NCBI GenBank assembly: GCA_030620975.1
Contig: JAUXIO010000006.1
Span: 1 to 42,880 of the forward strand
DNA length: 42,880 nucleotides
Source: Dehalococcoidia bacterium
Lineage (GTDB): Bacteria; Chloroflexota; Dehalococcoidia; GIF9; JAUXIO01
Direction of reading: 5' to 3'
The translations under genes were made by a program, and so were the position numbers. Below the pieces are notes generated by a model. That model saw nothing but the letters and a program-made list of their open reading frames with translations. It was not told where the DNA came from and did no database searches. Shown here in pieces: positions 8,442 through 17,263 of the stretch (positions within the stretch are counted from its first letter, which is position 1; each line of letters starts with the position of its first letter).

Positions 8442-9389
8442 ATGTCTGTGCTTGAAGTAGTCGGATTCGGGGCAATGAATATGGACTACTTGTATCAGGT
8501 AACAAAAATTACCACCGAAGGCGAGCAAGTAGTTGAGGATTTCAAGCTAATGCCAGGCGGGTCAGCCGCCAATACCATCTACAGGTTAGCCAAGCTAAAA
8601 ATAAACACCGGCTTCGTTGGCGTTGTGGGTGAAGATGAAAATGGCAAAGCTCTGCTTGAAGATTTTGAAGTCGTAGGTGTAGATACCAGCCAAATTCAAA
8701 TTAAAAAGAGAGCAAAGACGGGCTCTACCCTGTGTCTTAGTGACAAATCAGGTAAACGCGCACTTTACGTTCTGCCTAACGCCAACAGCCTGCTTAACAC
8801 AAAAGATATAAATTTAGCTTATTTGAAACAGGCTAAGATAGTCCACCTATCTTCTTTTGCAAATGACGAGCAATTTAATGTGCAGATCAACATGGCAAGG
8901 GAATTAACAACATCAATAAAGATTGCCTTTGCTCCGGGAATGCTCTACGCGCTTAAGGGACTGGGAACATTAGCCCCATTAATCAAAAGAACTCATATTC
9001 TCTTTACCAATAAACCAGAAATAGAGCAACTGACCGGTAAGGATTTCAAAGCGGGAGCAAAGGACTGCCTTAGCCAAGGTTGCCATATAATAGTGATTAC
9101 CTTAGGTAAAGGTTCCACCACAAAAAAAGGTGACATCATCACAAGCTATATTTGCAGTGACAGTGAGGAATGTAAGATTAAGGCTGAAGCACCAGCTTCA
9201 AGGTTACAACTAGAAACCACTGGTGCTGGAGATGCTTTCGCCGCCGGTTTTCTGTTCGGCTTCCTCAAGGGAAGGAAACTTGAAGAGTGTGGGCTATTGG
9301 GCAATATCATGGCACAATCCGCCATCGGCAATTTAGGAGCCAGAGAAGGAGCTCTATCCCTGGCTCAAATACCACCAAGATACCGATAG
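8442..9389 (+). CDS. PfkB/ribokinase-family carbohydrate kinase
   Basis: This 315-residue protein shows both PfkB signatures: GGSAANTIYRLAKL near residue 38, for sugar binding, and TTGAGDAFAAGF near residue 258, which carries the catalytic Asp and the anion hole. The mid-region LFTNKPEIEQL and ITLGKGS are also standard. Members phosphorylate sugars or nucleosides with ATP; the substrate cannot be told from sequence. The ATG follows a CTCGGAGATT ribosome-binding site 25 bases after the HAD gene, so it is probably the last gene of the dprA operon. Its 3' end faces the CoA-transferase, with ten bases between stops. Confidence 0.88.
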   Translation: MSVLEVVGFGAMNMDYLYQVTKITTEGEQVVEDFKLMPGGSAANTIYRLAKLKINTGFVGVVGEDENGKALLEDFEVVGVDTSQIQIKKRAKTGSTLCLSDKSGKRALYVLPNANSLLNTKDINLAYLKQAKIVHLSSFANDEQFNVQINMARELTTSIKIAFAPGMLYALKGLGTLAPLIKRTHILFTNKPEIEQLTGKDFKAGAKDCLSQGCHIIVITLGKGSTTKKGDIITSYICSDSEECKIKAEAPASRLQLETTGAGDAFAAGFLFGFLKGRKLEECGLLGNIMAQSAIGNLGAREGALSLAQIPPRYR

Positions 9390-9399
9390 CATGCATCAC

Positions 9400-10767
9400 T
9401 TACGGCCAGTACAATTCTCGTGCCGTTTTCTTCAAATCATCCCTAAAATCAGGGCGGGCAACGACAGTAAGCTCCTCAGCTCTCTCTCGCTGCGACTTCC
9501 CTCTGAGCCGAGCAATGCCATACTCAGTAACTACAATATCGGCTAGCGTATGAGGCACTGTAATCTTTGACCCACATCTCAGCATGGGCACAATGCGAGA
9601 AATAGCTCCATCTTTAGCCGTTGATGGAAAAACGATGATGAATCTTCCGTTTTTAGATAGGTAACTGCCTATAGAAAAAGCAAGTAAGCCTCCGGCACCA
9701 CTAAGCATCTGAGGCCCCATAGACTCGGCATTAACTTGTCCAGTCAAATCTACTTCTAAAGCATTATTAATTGTCACCATGTTATCCAGTGCCCCTATTG
9801 TCCTGGGGTCATGTGTATACTCAATATCACGCAATTCAAACATCGGGTTCATGTGGACAAAGCTCATGTCTTCAGTCGTTCCCCCGCCGATAGCAGTAGC
9901 CACAGCCTTACCTCTATCCAAAGTCTTGTATTTGCCCGTAATCACTCCCGCTCTTACCAATCTTATGATGCCTGCGGGAGTTACCTCAGAATGCCAGCCA
10001 ATATCACATCTATCATCAAGCAAACCGGCGCGAATGAGAGTTTCGCTCGTACTGCCCTGACCAACTTGAATGGTATCGCCATCATGAATCAAAGTGGTAA
10101 CATAAGCACAAATTTGCTTCTGCTCCTCTGTAACCGCCGTCAGTGGTTTCCCATCTAAACGAACCTCACCCGGCTTTCTGCCAGTGTGTGGATGCTCCAC
10201 AAAGTAATCTATTTGCGAAACGTGAACAAAATTATCACCACAAGTTCTAATCAGCCGGTCATTAACTTCAGCTAGAACTAATTTGGCTTTGGCCACCCAG
10301 TGCCTTTTATCATATACTGAAGCACCGAAGCTACAAAAACCATCGCCATCAGGGGGTGAGACTTCAACAAAAAGGACGTCCGCATCCCATTTATCCGGAA
10401 GTTTACCTGTAATACACAAACCGCCTATTACGGCATCTCCCCTCCTTTGGGCCAGGTGATCACTGGCAACTCCTCCAGAAGCAGCAAAGCCAATTTTAAC
10501 CATAAAAGAATCTTCCCACCCCACATCCCACCAGCCAAAATCAACCGTGGGAGAGCCCATAAATATATGTACCCCTCTGAGTTCTTCCTTCCGACTTGCC
10601 AAAGCAAGACACAATGCTAAAGGGTCTCTGCCTATGGGACAAACGACATTATCTCCAGATTTAACCTTCCTAACAGCTTCCTCAGCCGAAATCTTCTTTC
10701 GCTCATACTCCTGTCGCCAATTGGGGTCCAATTTTACTTTCCCTATATATTGCTTTGTCCAATCCAT
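9400..10767 (-). CDS. CoA-transferase, acetyl-CoA hydrolase/4-hydroxybutyrate CoA-transferase family
   Basis: A 455-residue single-chain CoA-transferase of the COG0427 type (Cat1/Cat2/AbfT group). The catalytic glutamate that forms the glutamyl-CoA thioester is Glu261, in the characteristic GWHSE motif. The nucleotide-binding glycine stretch (VGQGSTSETL) and the C-terminal EYGIARLRGK signature are also present. It is clearly paralogous to the enzyme at 38399, sharing GDNF-H--IDYFVEH, SESE-like MLSG-GG and an identical YWP terminus. It probably moves CoA between acyl groups, but its acids are unknown. It lies downstream of clpP after a 185-base gap, so it probably has its own promoter. Confidence 0.88.
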   Translation of the reverse strand: MDWTKQYIGKVKLDPNWRQEYERKKISAEEAVRKVKSGDNVVCPIGRDPLALCLALASRKEELRGVHIFMGSPTVDFGWWDVGWEDSFMVKIGFAASGGVASDHLAQRRGDAVIGGLCITGKLPDKWDADVLFVEVSPPDGDGFCSFGASVYDKRHWVAKAKLVLAEVNDRLIRTCGDNFVHVSQIDYFVEHPHTGRKPGEVRLDGKPLTAVTEEQKQICAYVTTLIHDGDTIQVGQGSTSETLIRAGLLDDRCDIGWHSEVTPAGIIRLVRAGVITGKYKTLDRGKAVATAIGGGTTEDMSFVHMNPMFELRDIEYTHDPRTIGALDNMVTINNALEVDLTGQVNAESMGPQMLSGAGGLLAFSIGSYLSKNGRFIIVFPSTAKDGAISRIVPMLRCGSKITVPHTLADIVVTEYGIARLRGKSQRERAEELTVVARPDFRDDLKKTARELYWP

Positions 10768-10860
10768 GACTAGTTTGCCACTCTACAACTCAAACAAACT
10801 ACATCTAAAATCATTACCACATACTCAAAAACTAGTATACGGCATGAACCTATCTAGCAC

Positions 10861-10892
10861 GTTAAACTCAGAAATAACTTCTCAGGTTTAAC
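10861..10892. repeat. Inverted repeat upstream of the CoA-transferase
   Basis: Perfect 7-base arms GTTAAAC (10861-10867) and GTTTAAC (10886-10892) are separated by 18 bases that contain a repeated CTCAG. On the minus strand a TATACT -10 candidate lies at 10834-10839 with no recognisable -35, so the repeat occupies the -35 to -65 zone. It may be a regulator site for the CoA-transferase; this is inference from position only. Confidence 0.35.
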
Positions 10893-10952
10893 TAAAACCC
10901 AACCTTCAGCGGAGGTAACAAAAAGCCTTAGAATAGAATCACGAACTTTTTA

Positions 10953-11558
10953 CTATTTAGTAGGTGGTGCACTGAGCACTTCGTCAACGAGGCCGTATTC
11001 CACAGCTTGCTCAGCGCTAAGATAGAAATCACGGTCAGTATCATGAGCAATTTTCTCAACCGTTTGACCAGTGTGCTTAGACAAAATATTGCGAATTTTC
11101 TCCTGCATTCGCATGATTTCTCGAGCGGCAATTTCAACATCAGCAGCTTGCCCCTGAGCCCCACCGACCGCTTGGTGAAGATGTATAGTAGAGTTGGGTA
11201 AAGCATAACGTTTACCCTTGGCCCCGGCGCAGAGAAGAAGTGTACCCATACTCGCTGCCAAGCCAACACAAATAGTGGAAATATCAGGACGAGCAAGTTG
11301 CATAGTGTCATAAATGGCAAGACCAGCGCTGATAATGCCGCCGGGGCAGTGAATATAGAGGTTTATATCCTTCTCCGAGTCCTCACGCTCTAGATAAAGT
11401 ATCTGGGCAATAACAAGATTGGCTACTTGGTCGTTAATGGGTGTACCCAAGAAAATAATTCGCTCTTTTAGCAAGAGAGAGTATATATCAAAAGCTCGTT
11501 CTCCTCGTGCACCACTCTCCACTACCGTGGGGATTATGTTTTGAGCAAAACCTTTCAT
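10953..11558 (-). CDS. clpP: ATP-dependent Clp protease proteolytic subunit
   Basis: The catalytic triad is Ser103 (GLAASMGT), His128 (HLHQ) and Asp173 (DTDRD), numbering from the chosen start. I start at 11558 because AAGGAGG lies five bases before that ATG; the ORF-track ATG at 11585 has no ribosome-binding site and adds nine unusual residues. The result is 201 residues, normal for ClpP. Two conserved spots vary: HCPGG replaces the usual NSPGG, and HQA replaces HQP after the catalytic His. ClpP forms tetradecamers fed by ClpX, ClpC or ClpA. The usual downstream clpX is not here; a CoA-transferase follows instead. Confidence 0.94.
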   Translation of the reverse strand: MKGFAQNIIPTVVESGARGERAFDIYSLLLKERIIFLGTPINDQVANLVIAQILYLEREDSEKDINLYIHCPGGIISAGLAIYDTMQLARPDISTICVGLAASMGTLLLCAGAKGKRYALPNSTIHLHQAVGGAQGQAADVEIAAREIMRMQEKIRNILSKHTGQTVEKIAHDTDRDFYLSAEQAVEYGLVDEVLSAPPTK

Positions 11559-11587
11559 GCTTACCTCCTTATCACAGACTTTCATTA

Positions 11588-12865
11588 TTAAGTCGATCCC
11601 TCGGCTATTTGCTCCAATCGTTCCTCAGTTTTCCGAATAAGTATGAACTGCTGAATAGACTTGCGGGTTTGGGATAATTCAAGGAGTTTCCGCACCTCCC
11701 CAGCCTTCTCACCAGCATCCTTCAAGATTCTTTCCACTTCATTATCCACCTCCGAATCAATAACTTCAATCTTCTCAGCCTCAGCTACTTTATCGAGTAC
11801 GAGTGAGCGAGCAAGATGTCGAGCAGCTACAGGGCGTAACTCCTCGCGGTGCTCTTCTACGGTTCGCTCCATCCTCATCAAATAATCTTCAAGCTCTTTC
11901 ATGCCCCCTGGAAAATTTCCGGCTTCCTTACCAATAAGCCTGTCAATTTCCATCTCCTCCAGAACGGGAGGGTATTCCACCTCACTAAGTTCAACAACGG
12001 CGTCTACTACCTTCTGCCTGAAGTCTGAGCGAGCTCTCTCCTCAGCTCTAGCTCTTAAATCGCTACTTATTCGCTCTCGCAGGGAAGCTAAGTCGCCGCT
12101 GCCGACGCTCCTGGCAAGCTCATCATTCAACTCAGGCAATCTCCTCTCCTTTATCTCAGCAATCACAACACTAAAAGCACATTCCTTTCCAGCAAATTCC
12201 CTTATTGCGTAGTCGCCAGAAAAGGAAAGGGTAAAGTTCTTCTGTTTATTTTTCTCCATTCCCTCCAGCTTCTCAGTAAATCCAGGGAAGGGCAATGAGG
12301 AGTGCTCAACCACTTCACATACGGCGCCTTTATAATTCAGAACGGGTTTCCCCTGAATACTGGCATCCACGTCTAATGTTACTGCATCACCAAACTGAAC
12401 AGAACGCTCTACAGGTAACAGTACCGCTCGCTGGTAGCGGAGTTGCTCAATAGCTGCGCCAACTTCCTCGCCGGTAATTTCCACGGACTCGGACTCAAGT
12501 CTTATGTCATAGTAATTACCAAGCTTGACCGTGGGGCTAACGGGAACAATAGCCTTAAGGATTACTGGCTCAGTTTGAATAACTTCTATTTGTGGCTGAG
12601 CGATGGCCTCAATGCCCTCAGACTTAACTGCCTGCTCATAGACTTGCGGGATTAGTTGCTCCAAAGCCTTCTGGAAAAAAGTTTGCCTGCCTATATGGCG
12701 TTCAAGAACAGGTCGTGGTGCCTTCCCCCGCCGAAACCCGGGAATAGAAAGCTGATTGACAAGACGATGATAGGTTTCATCCAAAGACTTCTCTACCTCA
12801 GAAGTCCCCACCTCTATATCAAGCACTACCTGACTATTTTCGATTTTCTTCGCAGCTACTTTCAT
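11588..12865 (-). CDS. tig: Trigger factor
   Basis: The ribosome-associated chaperone and peptidyl-prolyl isomerase. The N-terminal ribosome-binding domain contains the signature [14 protein letters not shown]. The middle PPIase domain spans about 155-235 and the long C-terminal helical arms fill the rest. The start at 12865 (ATG, second methionine of the ORF track) gives 425 residues, close to the family norm, with [13 protein letters not shown] as N terminus; the GTG 15 bases earlier is a possible alternative and neither has a strong ribosome-binding site. The stop lies 29 bases before the clpP start, consistent with a tig-clpP operon. Confidence 0.95.
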   Translation of the reverse strand: MKVAAKKIENSQVVLDIEVGTSEVEKSLDETYHRLVNQLSIPGFRRGKAPRPVLERHIGRQTFFQKALEQLIPQVYEQAVKSEGIEAIAQPQIEVIQTEPVILKAIVPVSPTVKLGNYYDIRLESESVEITGEEVGAAIEQLRYQRAVLLPVERSVQFGDAVTLDVDASIQGKPVLNYKGAVCEVVEHSSLPFPGFTEKLEGMEKNKQKNFTLSFSGDYAIREFAGKECAFSVVIAEIKERRLPELNDELARSVGSGDLASLRERISSDLRARAEERARSDFRQKVVDAVVELSEVEYPPVLEEMEIDRLIGKEAGNFPGGMKELEDYLMRMERTVEEHREELRPVAARHLARSLVLDKVAEAEKIEVIDSEVDNEVERILKDAGEKAGEVRKLLELSQTRKSIQQFILIRKTEERLEQIAEGST

Positions 12866-12900
12866 TTTCCCTAGATACACTCACAATGGTTAACAAATCT

Positions 12901-12928
12901 AATTGGTAAAGGTGTTGCTTCACCAATT
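12901..12928. repeat. Short inverted repeat between aspS and tig
   Basis: Perfect 7-base arms AATTGGT and ACCAATT flank a 14-base loop just after the aspS stop. No run of T follows on the transcribed strand, so it is a weak terminator candidate; it could also be a processing site or operator. Confidence 0.25.
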
Positions 12929-12935
12929 GCAAGCT

Positions 12936-14741
12936 CTATTCCAAATTCTCCTCCTTCAACTTAAGATGTAACTCCTTAAGCTGCTCTTCCGATACAGTCG
13001 AGGGAGCATCACTCATTAAATCCGTAGCACTTTGGTTTTTGGGGAACGCGATTACATCCCTAATATTCTTTTCCCCAGCCAATAACATTACTAATCGGTC
13101 AATGCCAGGAGCAATGCCGCCGTGAGGCGGTGCTCCATACTCCAAAGCTTCTAAGATGTGCCCAAAGCGCTCTTTCATCTCCTCCTCTCCATAACCCAGT
13201 AATCTAAATATCTTCTCCTGAAGCTCACGAGTATGGATTCTGATACTTCCGCTGGAAAGCTCACAGCCGTTACAAACGACATCATAATGGCGAGCGTGAA
13301 CCTTCGTTGGGTCTACATCAAGCAGTGGCATGTCCTCTTGCCGAGGTGCAGTGAAGGGATGATGCATGGGCTCCCAGCGATGAGTACCCTCATCCCACTC
13401 CAAAAGAGGGTAATCAACTACAAAGACAAAAGCTAAAAGATTAGGGTCAGCTAAGCCAAGACGATATCCCATTTCACAGCGCAATTCACTAAGCACTTTA
13501 TCCGCCAGCTTTGGTTTCCCAGCTACAATAAGTATAAGATCGCCTAGTTTCGCCTCAAGTCTCTGGGCTATAGCTATTGCCTGCTCTAATGTCAAATACT
13601 TAGTAACTACCGATTTAACTTCGCCAAGAGTTAATTGCTCAAGGCTGCTACCTGCCCTTCCACTTAAAGCTATAGTTATTAAACCTTCAGCCCCATAGCT
13701 TTTAGCTAGCTCAATAAGCTCATCAAGCTGCTGCCGAGAGTAATTAGCACAGCCGGGTACGCATATCCCCTTTACTTTTCCCCCCGCTTGAATAGTAGAG
13801 CAAAAGATAGCAAATTCGGACTGTGCAGCAATGTCAGATAAATCCCTGATTTCCAGTCCAAAACGCACATCTGGCTTATCTGTACCATAACGCTCCATTA
13901 CCTCGGCATAAGAAAGCCGTGGAAGAGGCATTAATAGCCGCATTTCAGGCTTAACTGCCTTTACGAGAGAAGTAAACAATTCCTCAAGAAGGTTAAGTAT
14001 GTCGTCCTCATCCACAAAGCTCATTTCTAAATCAAGCTGTGTAAATTCAGGTTGACGGTCAGCACGTAAATCCTCATCTCGGAAGCAACGAGCTATCTGA
14101 AAATACCTCTCAAAGCCGGCTACCATCAGTAATTGCTTAAGTTGCTGAGGAGATTGAGGAAGAGCATAAAACTTGCCTGGATGAAGACGACTGGGTACGA
14201 GATAATCACGTGCTCCCTCAGGGGTGCTCTTAATTAAAATGGGAGTTTCAATTTCAACAAAACCTTTAGCATCCAGAAAATCTCGGATAAACTTTATCAC
14301 TCGATGACGGAGTAGAATGTTATCTCTCATTCTAGGTCGCCTCAAGTGCAGATAGCGATATCTAAGGCAAAGGCTTTCTGCAACTTCTACATCCTCATTT
14401 ATATAAAAGGGTGGCTCTAACGAAGGATTAAGAATTGTCACATGTTGAGCAATAACTTCAACATCTCCAGTGGCTAACTTGGGATTTTCCGTACTGGGAG
14501 GACGCTGAACAACCTCGCCAGTAACTTGAATGACATACTCATTGCGCAGCTCATTGGCCAGCTCGTGTGCCATGCTTGATATTTGCGGGTCAAAAACTAC
14601 CTGAACTATACCCTCGCTATCCCTGAGGTCAACAAATACTAAACCCCCATGGTCGCGGCGGCGATGTACCCACCCCCCCAGAGTCACATTACAACCAATA
14701 TGTTCCTTCCTTACAGCTCCACAGCTATGGCTCTTAAGCAA
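12936..14741 (-). CDS. aspS: Aspartyl-tRNA synthetase, bacterial type
   Basis: A 601-residue class IIb synthetase: an OB-fold anticodon domain (about 1-110), a class II core with motif 2 in FRDEDLRADRQPEF, the bacterial GAD insertion (about 280-420) and motif 3 in GIDRLVMLL. It starts with TTG at 14741, preceded by GGAGAG at proper spacing and by a strong promoter. The N-terminal segment VHRRRDHGG puts His31 where non-discriminating AspRS of the Pseudomonas type has His and E. coli AspRS has Leu. It may therefore also charge tRNA-Asn with Asp, which would require GatCAB elsewhere. Confidence 0.96.
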   Translation of the reverse strand: MLKSHSCGAVRKEHIGCNVTLGGWVHRRRDHGGLVFVDLRDSEGIVQVVFDPQISSMAHELANELRNEYVIQVTGEVVQRPPSTENPKLATGDVEVIAQHVTILNPSLEPPFYINEDVEVAESLCLRYRYLHLRRPRMRDNILLRHRVIKFIRDFLDAKGFVEIETPILIKSTPEGARDYLVPSRLHPGKFYALPQSPQQLKQLLMVAGFERYFQIARCFRDEDLRADRQPEFTQLDLEMSFVDEDDILNLLEELFTSLVKAVKPEMRLLMPLPRLSYAEVMERYGTDKPDVRFGLEIRDLSDIAAQSEFAIFCSTIQAGGKVKGICVPGCANYSRQQLDELIELAKSYGAEGLITIALSGRAGSSLEQLTLGEVKSVVTKYLTLEQAIAIAQRLEAKLGDLILIVAGKPKLADKVLSELRCEMGYRLGLADPNLLAFVFVVDYPLLEWDEGTHRWEPMHHPFTAPRQEDMPLLDVDPTKVHARHYDVVCNGCELSSGSIRIHTRELQEKIFRLLGYGEEEMKERFGHILEALEYGAPPHGGIAPGIDRLVMLLAGEKNIRDVIAFPKNQSATDLMSDAPSTVSEEQLKELHLKLKEENLE

Positions 14742-14772
14742 AATGCTCTCCGTTCAAGTAACCCATTTTGCG

Positions 14773-14801
14773 ATTATAGCTTACAGAGGGTCTTAATTCA
14801 A
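14773..14801 (-). promoter_or_regulatory. Sigma70 promoter for aspS-tig-clpP
   Basis: On the minus strand a perfect -10 TATAAT (14773-14778) lies 17 bases from a -35 TTGAAT (14796-14801). The expected start near 14766 leaves a leader of about 25 bases holding the GGAGAG site for the TTG-started aspS. It lies within the 189-base gap after tgt. Confidence 0.8.
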
Positions 14802-14863
14802 TTTGGCAGCCAGTCCAACCTGCCCAAATGTAGCTCAAGATAAAAAGTACAAACTTCAGAATG

Positions 14864-14922
14864 CGCCAAGAGTCCAGACTAAAAATTGTGAGAGGCAAGC
14901 GTGCTTAAAACGACGCCAAGAG
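14864..14922. repeat. 9-base direct repeat 50 bp apart upstream of aspS
   Basis: CGCCAAGAG occurs at 14864-14872 and 14914-14922, exactly 50 bases apart, in the non-coding gap between tgt and the aspS promoter. No gene or terminator is evident in this gap. Function unknown; it could be chance. Confidence 0.35.
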
Positions 14923-14930
14923 CTCAGAAA

Positions 14931-16103
14931 TTACTGGCATCCTCGCGATGAATCCAGCCATTTTTGCTTTTGAGAAAGTCTAACTTCCTCATCGGTAGTC
15001 CGATACCTGGCAAGAAACTCAGCCCTGAAGCTGGCAAAAGTCCCTCTGCGAATACTGTCTTGAGTTTTATGTATGAGCCTGGCAATGAATCGCAAATTGT
15101 GAAGAGTGGCTAACCTGTAAGCTAGCAATTCCTCACATTTAAACAGGTGATGGAGATAAGCTGACGAGAAAGTACGACAGGTATAGCAATCGCAATCAGC
15201 ATCAATCGCATCCTCTTTTGTTCTGTAATACGAATTCCTTATATTGCATCTTCCATCAGGCGTTAATAAAGCACCGTTACGAGCTATCCGAGTAGGCAGA
15301 GCGCTATCAAAGAGGTCTATACCTCTAGCTACACCTTCAACGATATCTTCAGGAGAGCCTACACCCATTAGATAACGAGGTCTATCCCGAGGCAGAAAAG
15401 TTACCGTCTCTTCTACCACAGTCCAAGTTGTCTCCTTAGTTTCCCCCAGGCTCAAACCGCCGATAGCATAGCCGGGGAAATCCAAGGAGGTGAGAGTAGC
15501 TGCCGATTCTCGCCGCAATTGGGGAAAGCTACCTCCCTGGACAATCCCATAAAGGAGCTGATTTTGAGATTGATGATGTTTAAGGCATCTCTCTGCCCAT
15601 CGGTGAGTCCTTTCCATCGCTTCACGCACCTGAGCTATATCGGTGGTATAGGGTGGACACTCATCCAGAACCATAATGATGTCAGCACCGAGTGCCTCTT
15701 GAAACTCAATCACCAATTCTGGGGTCAGAAAATGGTCACTGCCGTCAATGTGAGAGCGAAAAAGAATTCCCTCATCGCTAATTTGACGTAAACTTGCCAA
15801 GCTGAAAACCTGATATCCACCGCTATCCGTCAATATGGGGCCATCCCAACATATAAATTTGTGTAGTCCACCCAGCTTTTCAACAATTTCTATACCCGGC
15901 CTCAGATAAAGATGGTAAGTATTGGCCAACAACATAGTTGCCCCTATATTCCTCAATTCCTCCGGGGTCAAAGCCTTAACTGTCCCCTGACTACCCACCG
16001 GGATGAAGACGGGCGTAAGCACCACACCATGAGGGGTAAATATCTCCCCCGCCCTCGCCTCTGTGCCCGGACAAGTTGTCACCAATGTAAAGCTATTATT
16101 CAC
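14931..16103 (-). CDS. tgt: tRNA-guanine transglycosylase
   Basis: A 390-residue TIM-barrel enzyme that exchanges guanine-34 for a queuine precursor in tRNAs with GUN anticodons. Visible are the substrate-site stretch LTDSGGYQVFSL with the general acid/base Asp, the nucleophile Asp in GIDLFDSALPTR, GIVQGG, and the zinc site CDCYTCRTF...H near residues 315-350. Length matches bacterial Tgt. Its ATG overlaps the stop of the upstream acyl-CoA dehydrogenase by four bases, so translation of the two is probably coupled. I see no queA or other queuosine gene in the window. Confidence 0.96.
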   Translation of the reverse strand: MNNSFTLVTTCPGTEARAGEIFTPHGVVLTPVFIPVGSQGTVKALTPEELRNIGATMLLANTYHLYLRPGIEIVEKLGGLHKFICWDGPILTDSGGYQVFSLASLRQISDEGILFRSHIDGSDHFLTPELVIEFQEALGADIIMVLDECPPYTTDIAQVREAMERTHRWAERCLKHHQSQNQLLYGIVQGGSFPQLRRESAATLTSLDFPGYAIGGLSLGETKETTWTVVEETVTFLPRDRPRYLMGVGSPEDIVEGVARGIDLFDSALPTRIARNGALLTPDGRCNIRNSYYRTKEDAIDADCDCYTCRTFSSAYLHHLFKCEELLAYRLATLHNLRFIARLIHKTQDSIRRGTFASFRAEFLARYRTTDEEVRLSQKQKWLDSSRGCQ

Positions 16104-17245
16104 TCTCCACCTTGGCGCAGCAAATGGGTCGCAATGATTACTCTTTGTATTTCAGAAACTCCCACGTACACTTCGGCCATCTTGGCATCCCGATACAGCC
16201 GCTCCACGGGCGAAGTTTTTACAAGTCCATACGAGCCGTGGACCTGTATCGCCATACGGGTGACCTCAACGGACATCTGCGAGGCAAATAGTTTAGCTAT
16301 GGCAGATTCACAGCGGATATTTAGCCCTCTATCTCGAAGAAAAGCAACTCTGTAGGTCAACCACCTCGCCGCCTCTATTCTTGACGCCATCTCTGCCAGA
16401 AGCCACTGAATGGTAGGTAGCTCGGCGATAGACTTGCCCAAGGCTTTTCTCTGGCGAGCATAATCAATGGACAGGCCAAGGGCTGCTTGAGCTACACCTA
16501 AACTCTGAGCGGCAACCCCAAGCCTCTCCACACTTATGGCTTCCAAGAGAATCTCAAAGCCATTCCCTTTTTTACCCAGAAGATTCTCCTCGGGCACGGA
16601 AAGGTTATCAAGATATACTTCCGAGGTTCTTAAGCCTCTCAGCCCCAGAGTTTCGTAAGGTTCATGCACTATGAACTCATCAGAGGAGGTATCAGCAATA
16701 AAAGCACTCACTCTACCCGTGTCATCCTTGGCAAAAATGATTGCCAACCGGGCTATCGGCGAAAGTGAAACAAAATTTTTGGTGCCGGTGATGAAATAAT
16801 TCTTGCCCTCAAGCCTTGCCGTGGTGGAAATAGCTCTAGGGTCAGAACCCGTAGCCGGCTCAGTAAACCCAAAGCAACCAAGACACTTGCCCGAAGCTAA
16901 TGGAAAAAGAAACTTCTCCTTCTGCTGTTCATTACCAAAGCGGAAAAGCGACTCCTCGGCGAGGGAATTTACAGCTATGACAGCCCCCGTCACCATTGCA
17001 GCACAACAAAGCTGCTCAATCAGCAAACTATAATTAACATAGCCAGCAGCACCACCACCATACTGATTGGGATAGGGCACCCCAAAATAGCCCAAGCTGG
17101 CCATCTCCTCAATGAGTTCAAGGGGAAATTGCCCAGTGCGGTCAATTTCAGCAGCCCGCGGCTTAATTCGAGCTTCAGCAAATTTCCTGACCGCCGCTTG
17201 AAACATTTTTTCCTGTTTCGTAAATTCGAAATCCACTTGGCCCAC
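16100..17245 (-). CDS. Acyl-CoA dehydrogenase with relocated catalytic base
   Basis: A 381-residue FAD-dependent acyl-CoA dehydrogenase, with the FAD-binding stretch GCFGFTEPATGSD, the central beta domain and the C-terminal helical bundle ending in SEIQR. The canonical catalytic Glu of the YEGTSEIQR motif is Val361 here (YVGVSEIQR). A Glu at 240, in SVERLGV, occupies the position used by isovaleryl-CoA and long-chain acyl-CoA dehydrogenases, so the enzyme is probably active with that base. GTG start with GGGAG before it; another GTG lies nine bases downstream. It is embedded between the CLC gene and tgt, without other fatty-acid genes adjacent. Confidence 0.9.
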   Translation of the reverse strand: MGQVDFEFTKQEKMFQAAVRKFAEARIKPRAAEIDRTGQFPLELIEEMASLGYFGVPYPNQYGGGAAGYVNYSLLIEQLCCAAMVTGAVIAVNSLAEESLFRFGNEQQKEKFLFPLASGKCLGCFGFTEPATGSDPRAISTTARLEGKNYFITGTKNFVSLSPIARLAIIFAKDDTGRVSAFIADTSSDEFIVHEPYETLGLRGLRTSEVYLDNLSVPEENLLGKKGNGFEILLEAISVERLGVAAQSLGVAQAALGLSIDYARQRKALGKSIAELPTIQWLLAEMASRIEAARWLTYRVAFLRDRGLNIRCESAIAKLFASQMSVEVTRMAIQVHGSYGLVKTSPVERLYRDAKMAEVYVGVSEIQRVIIATHLLRQGGE

Positions 17246-17263
17246 TTTCTCCCGAATTAATTG

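Noticed and set aside
10547-10891. 114-residue + strand ORF over the CoA-transferase start
   Set aside because: It is mostly a shadow of the minus-strand gene, with no recognisable domain.
14742-14930. A tRNA or small RNA in the gap upstream of aspS
   Set aside because: No cloverleaf or TTCRA arm could be drawn; the gap is explained by the aspS promoter and a short direct repeat.
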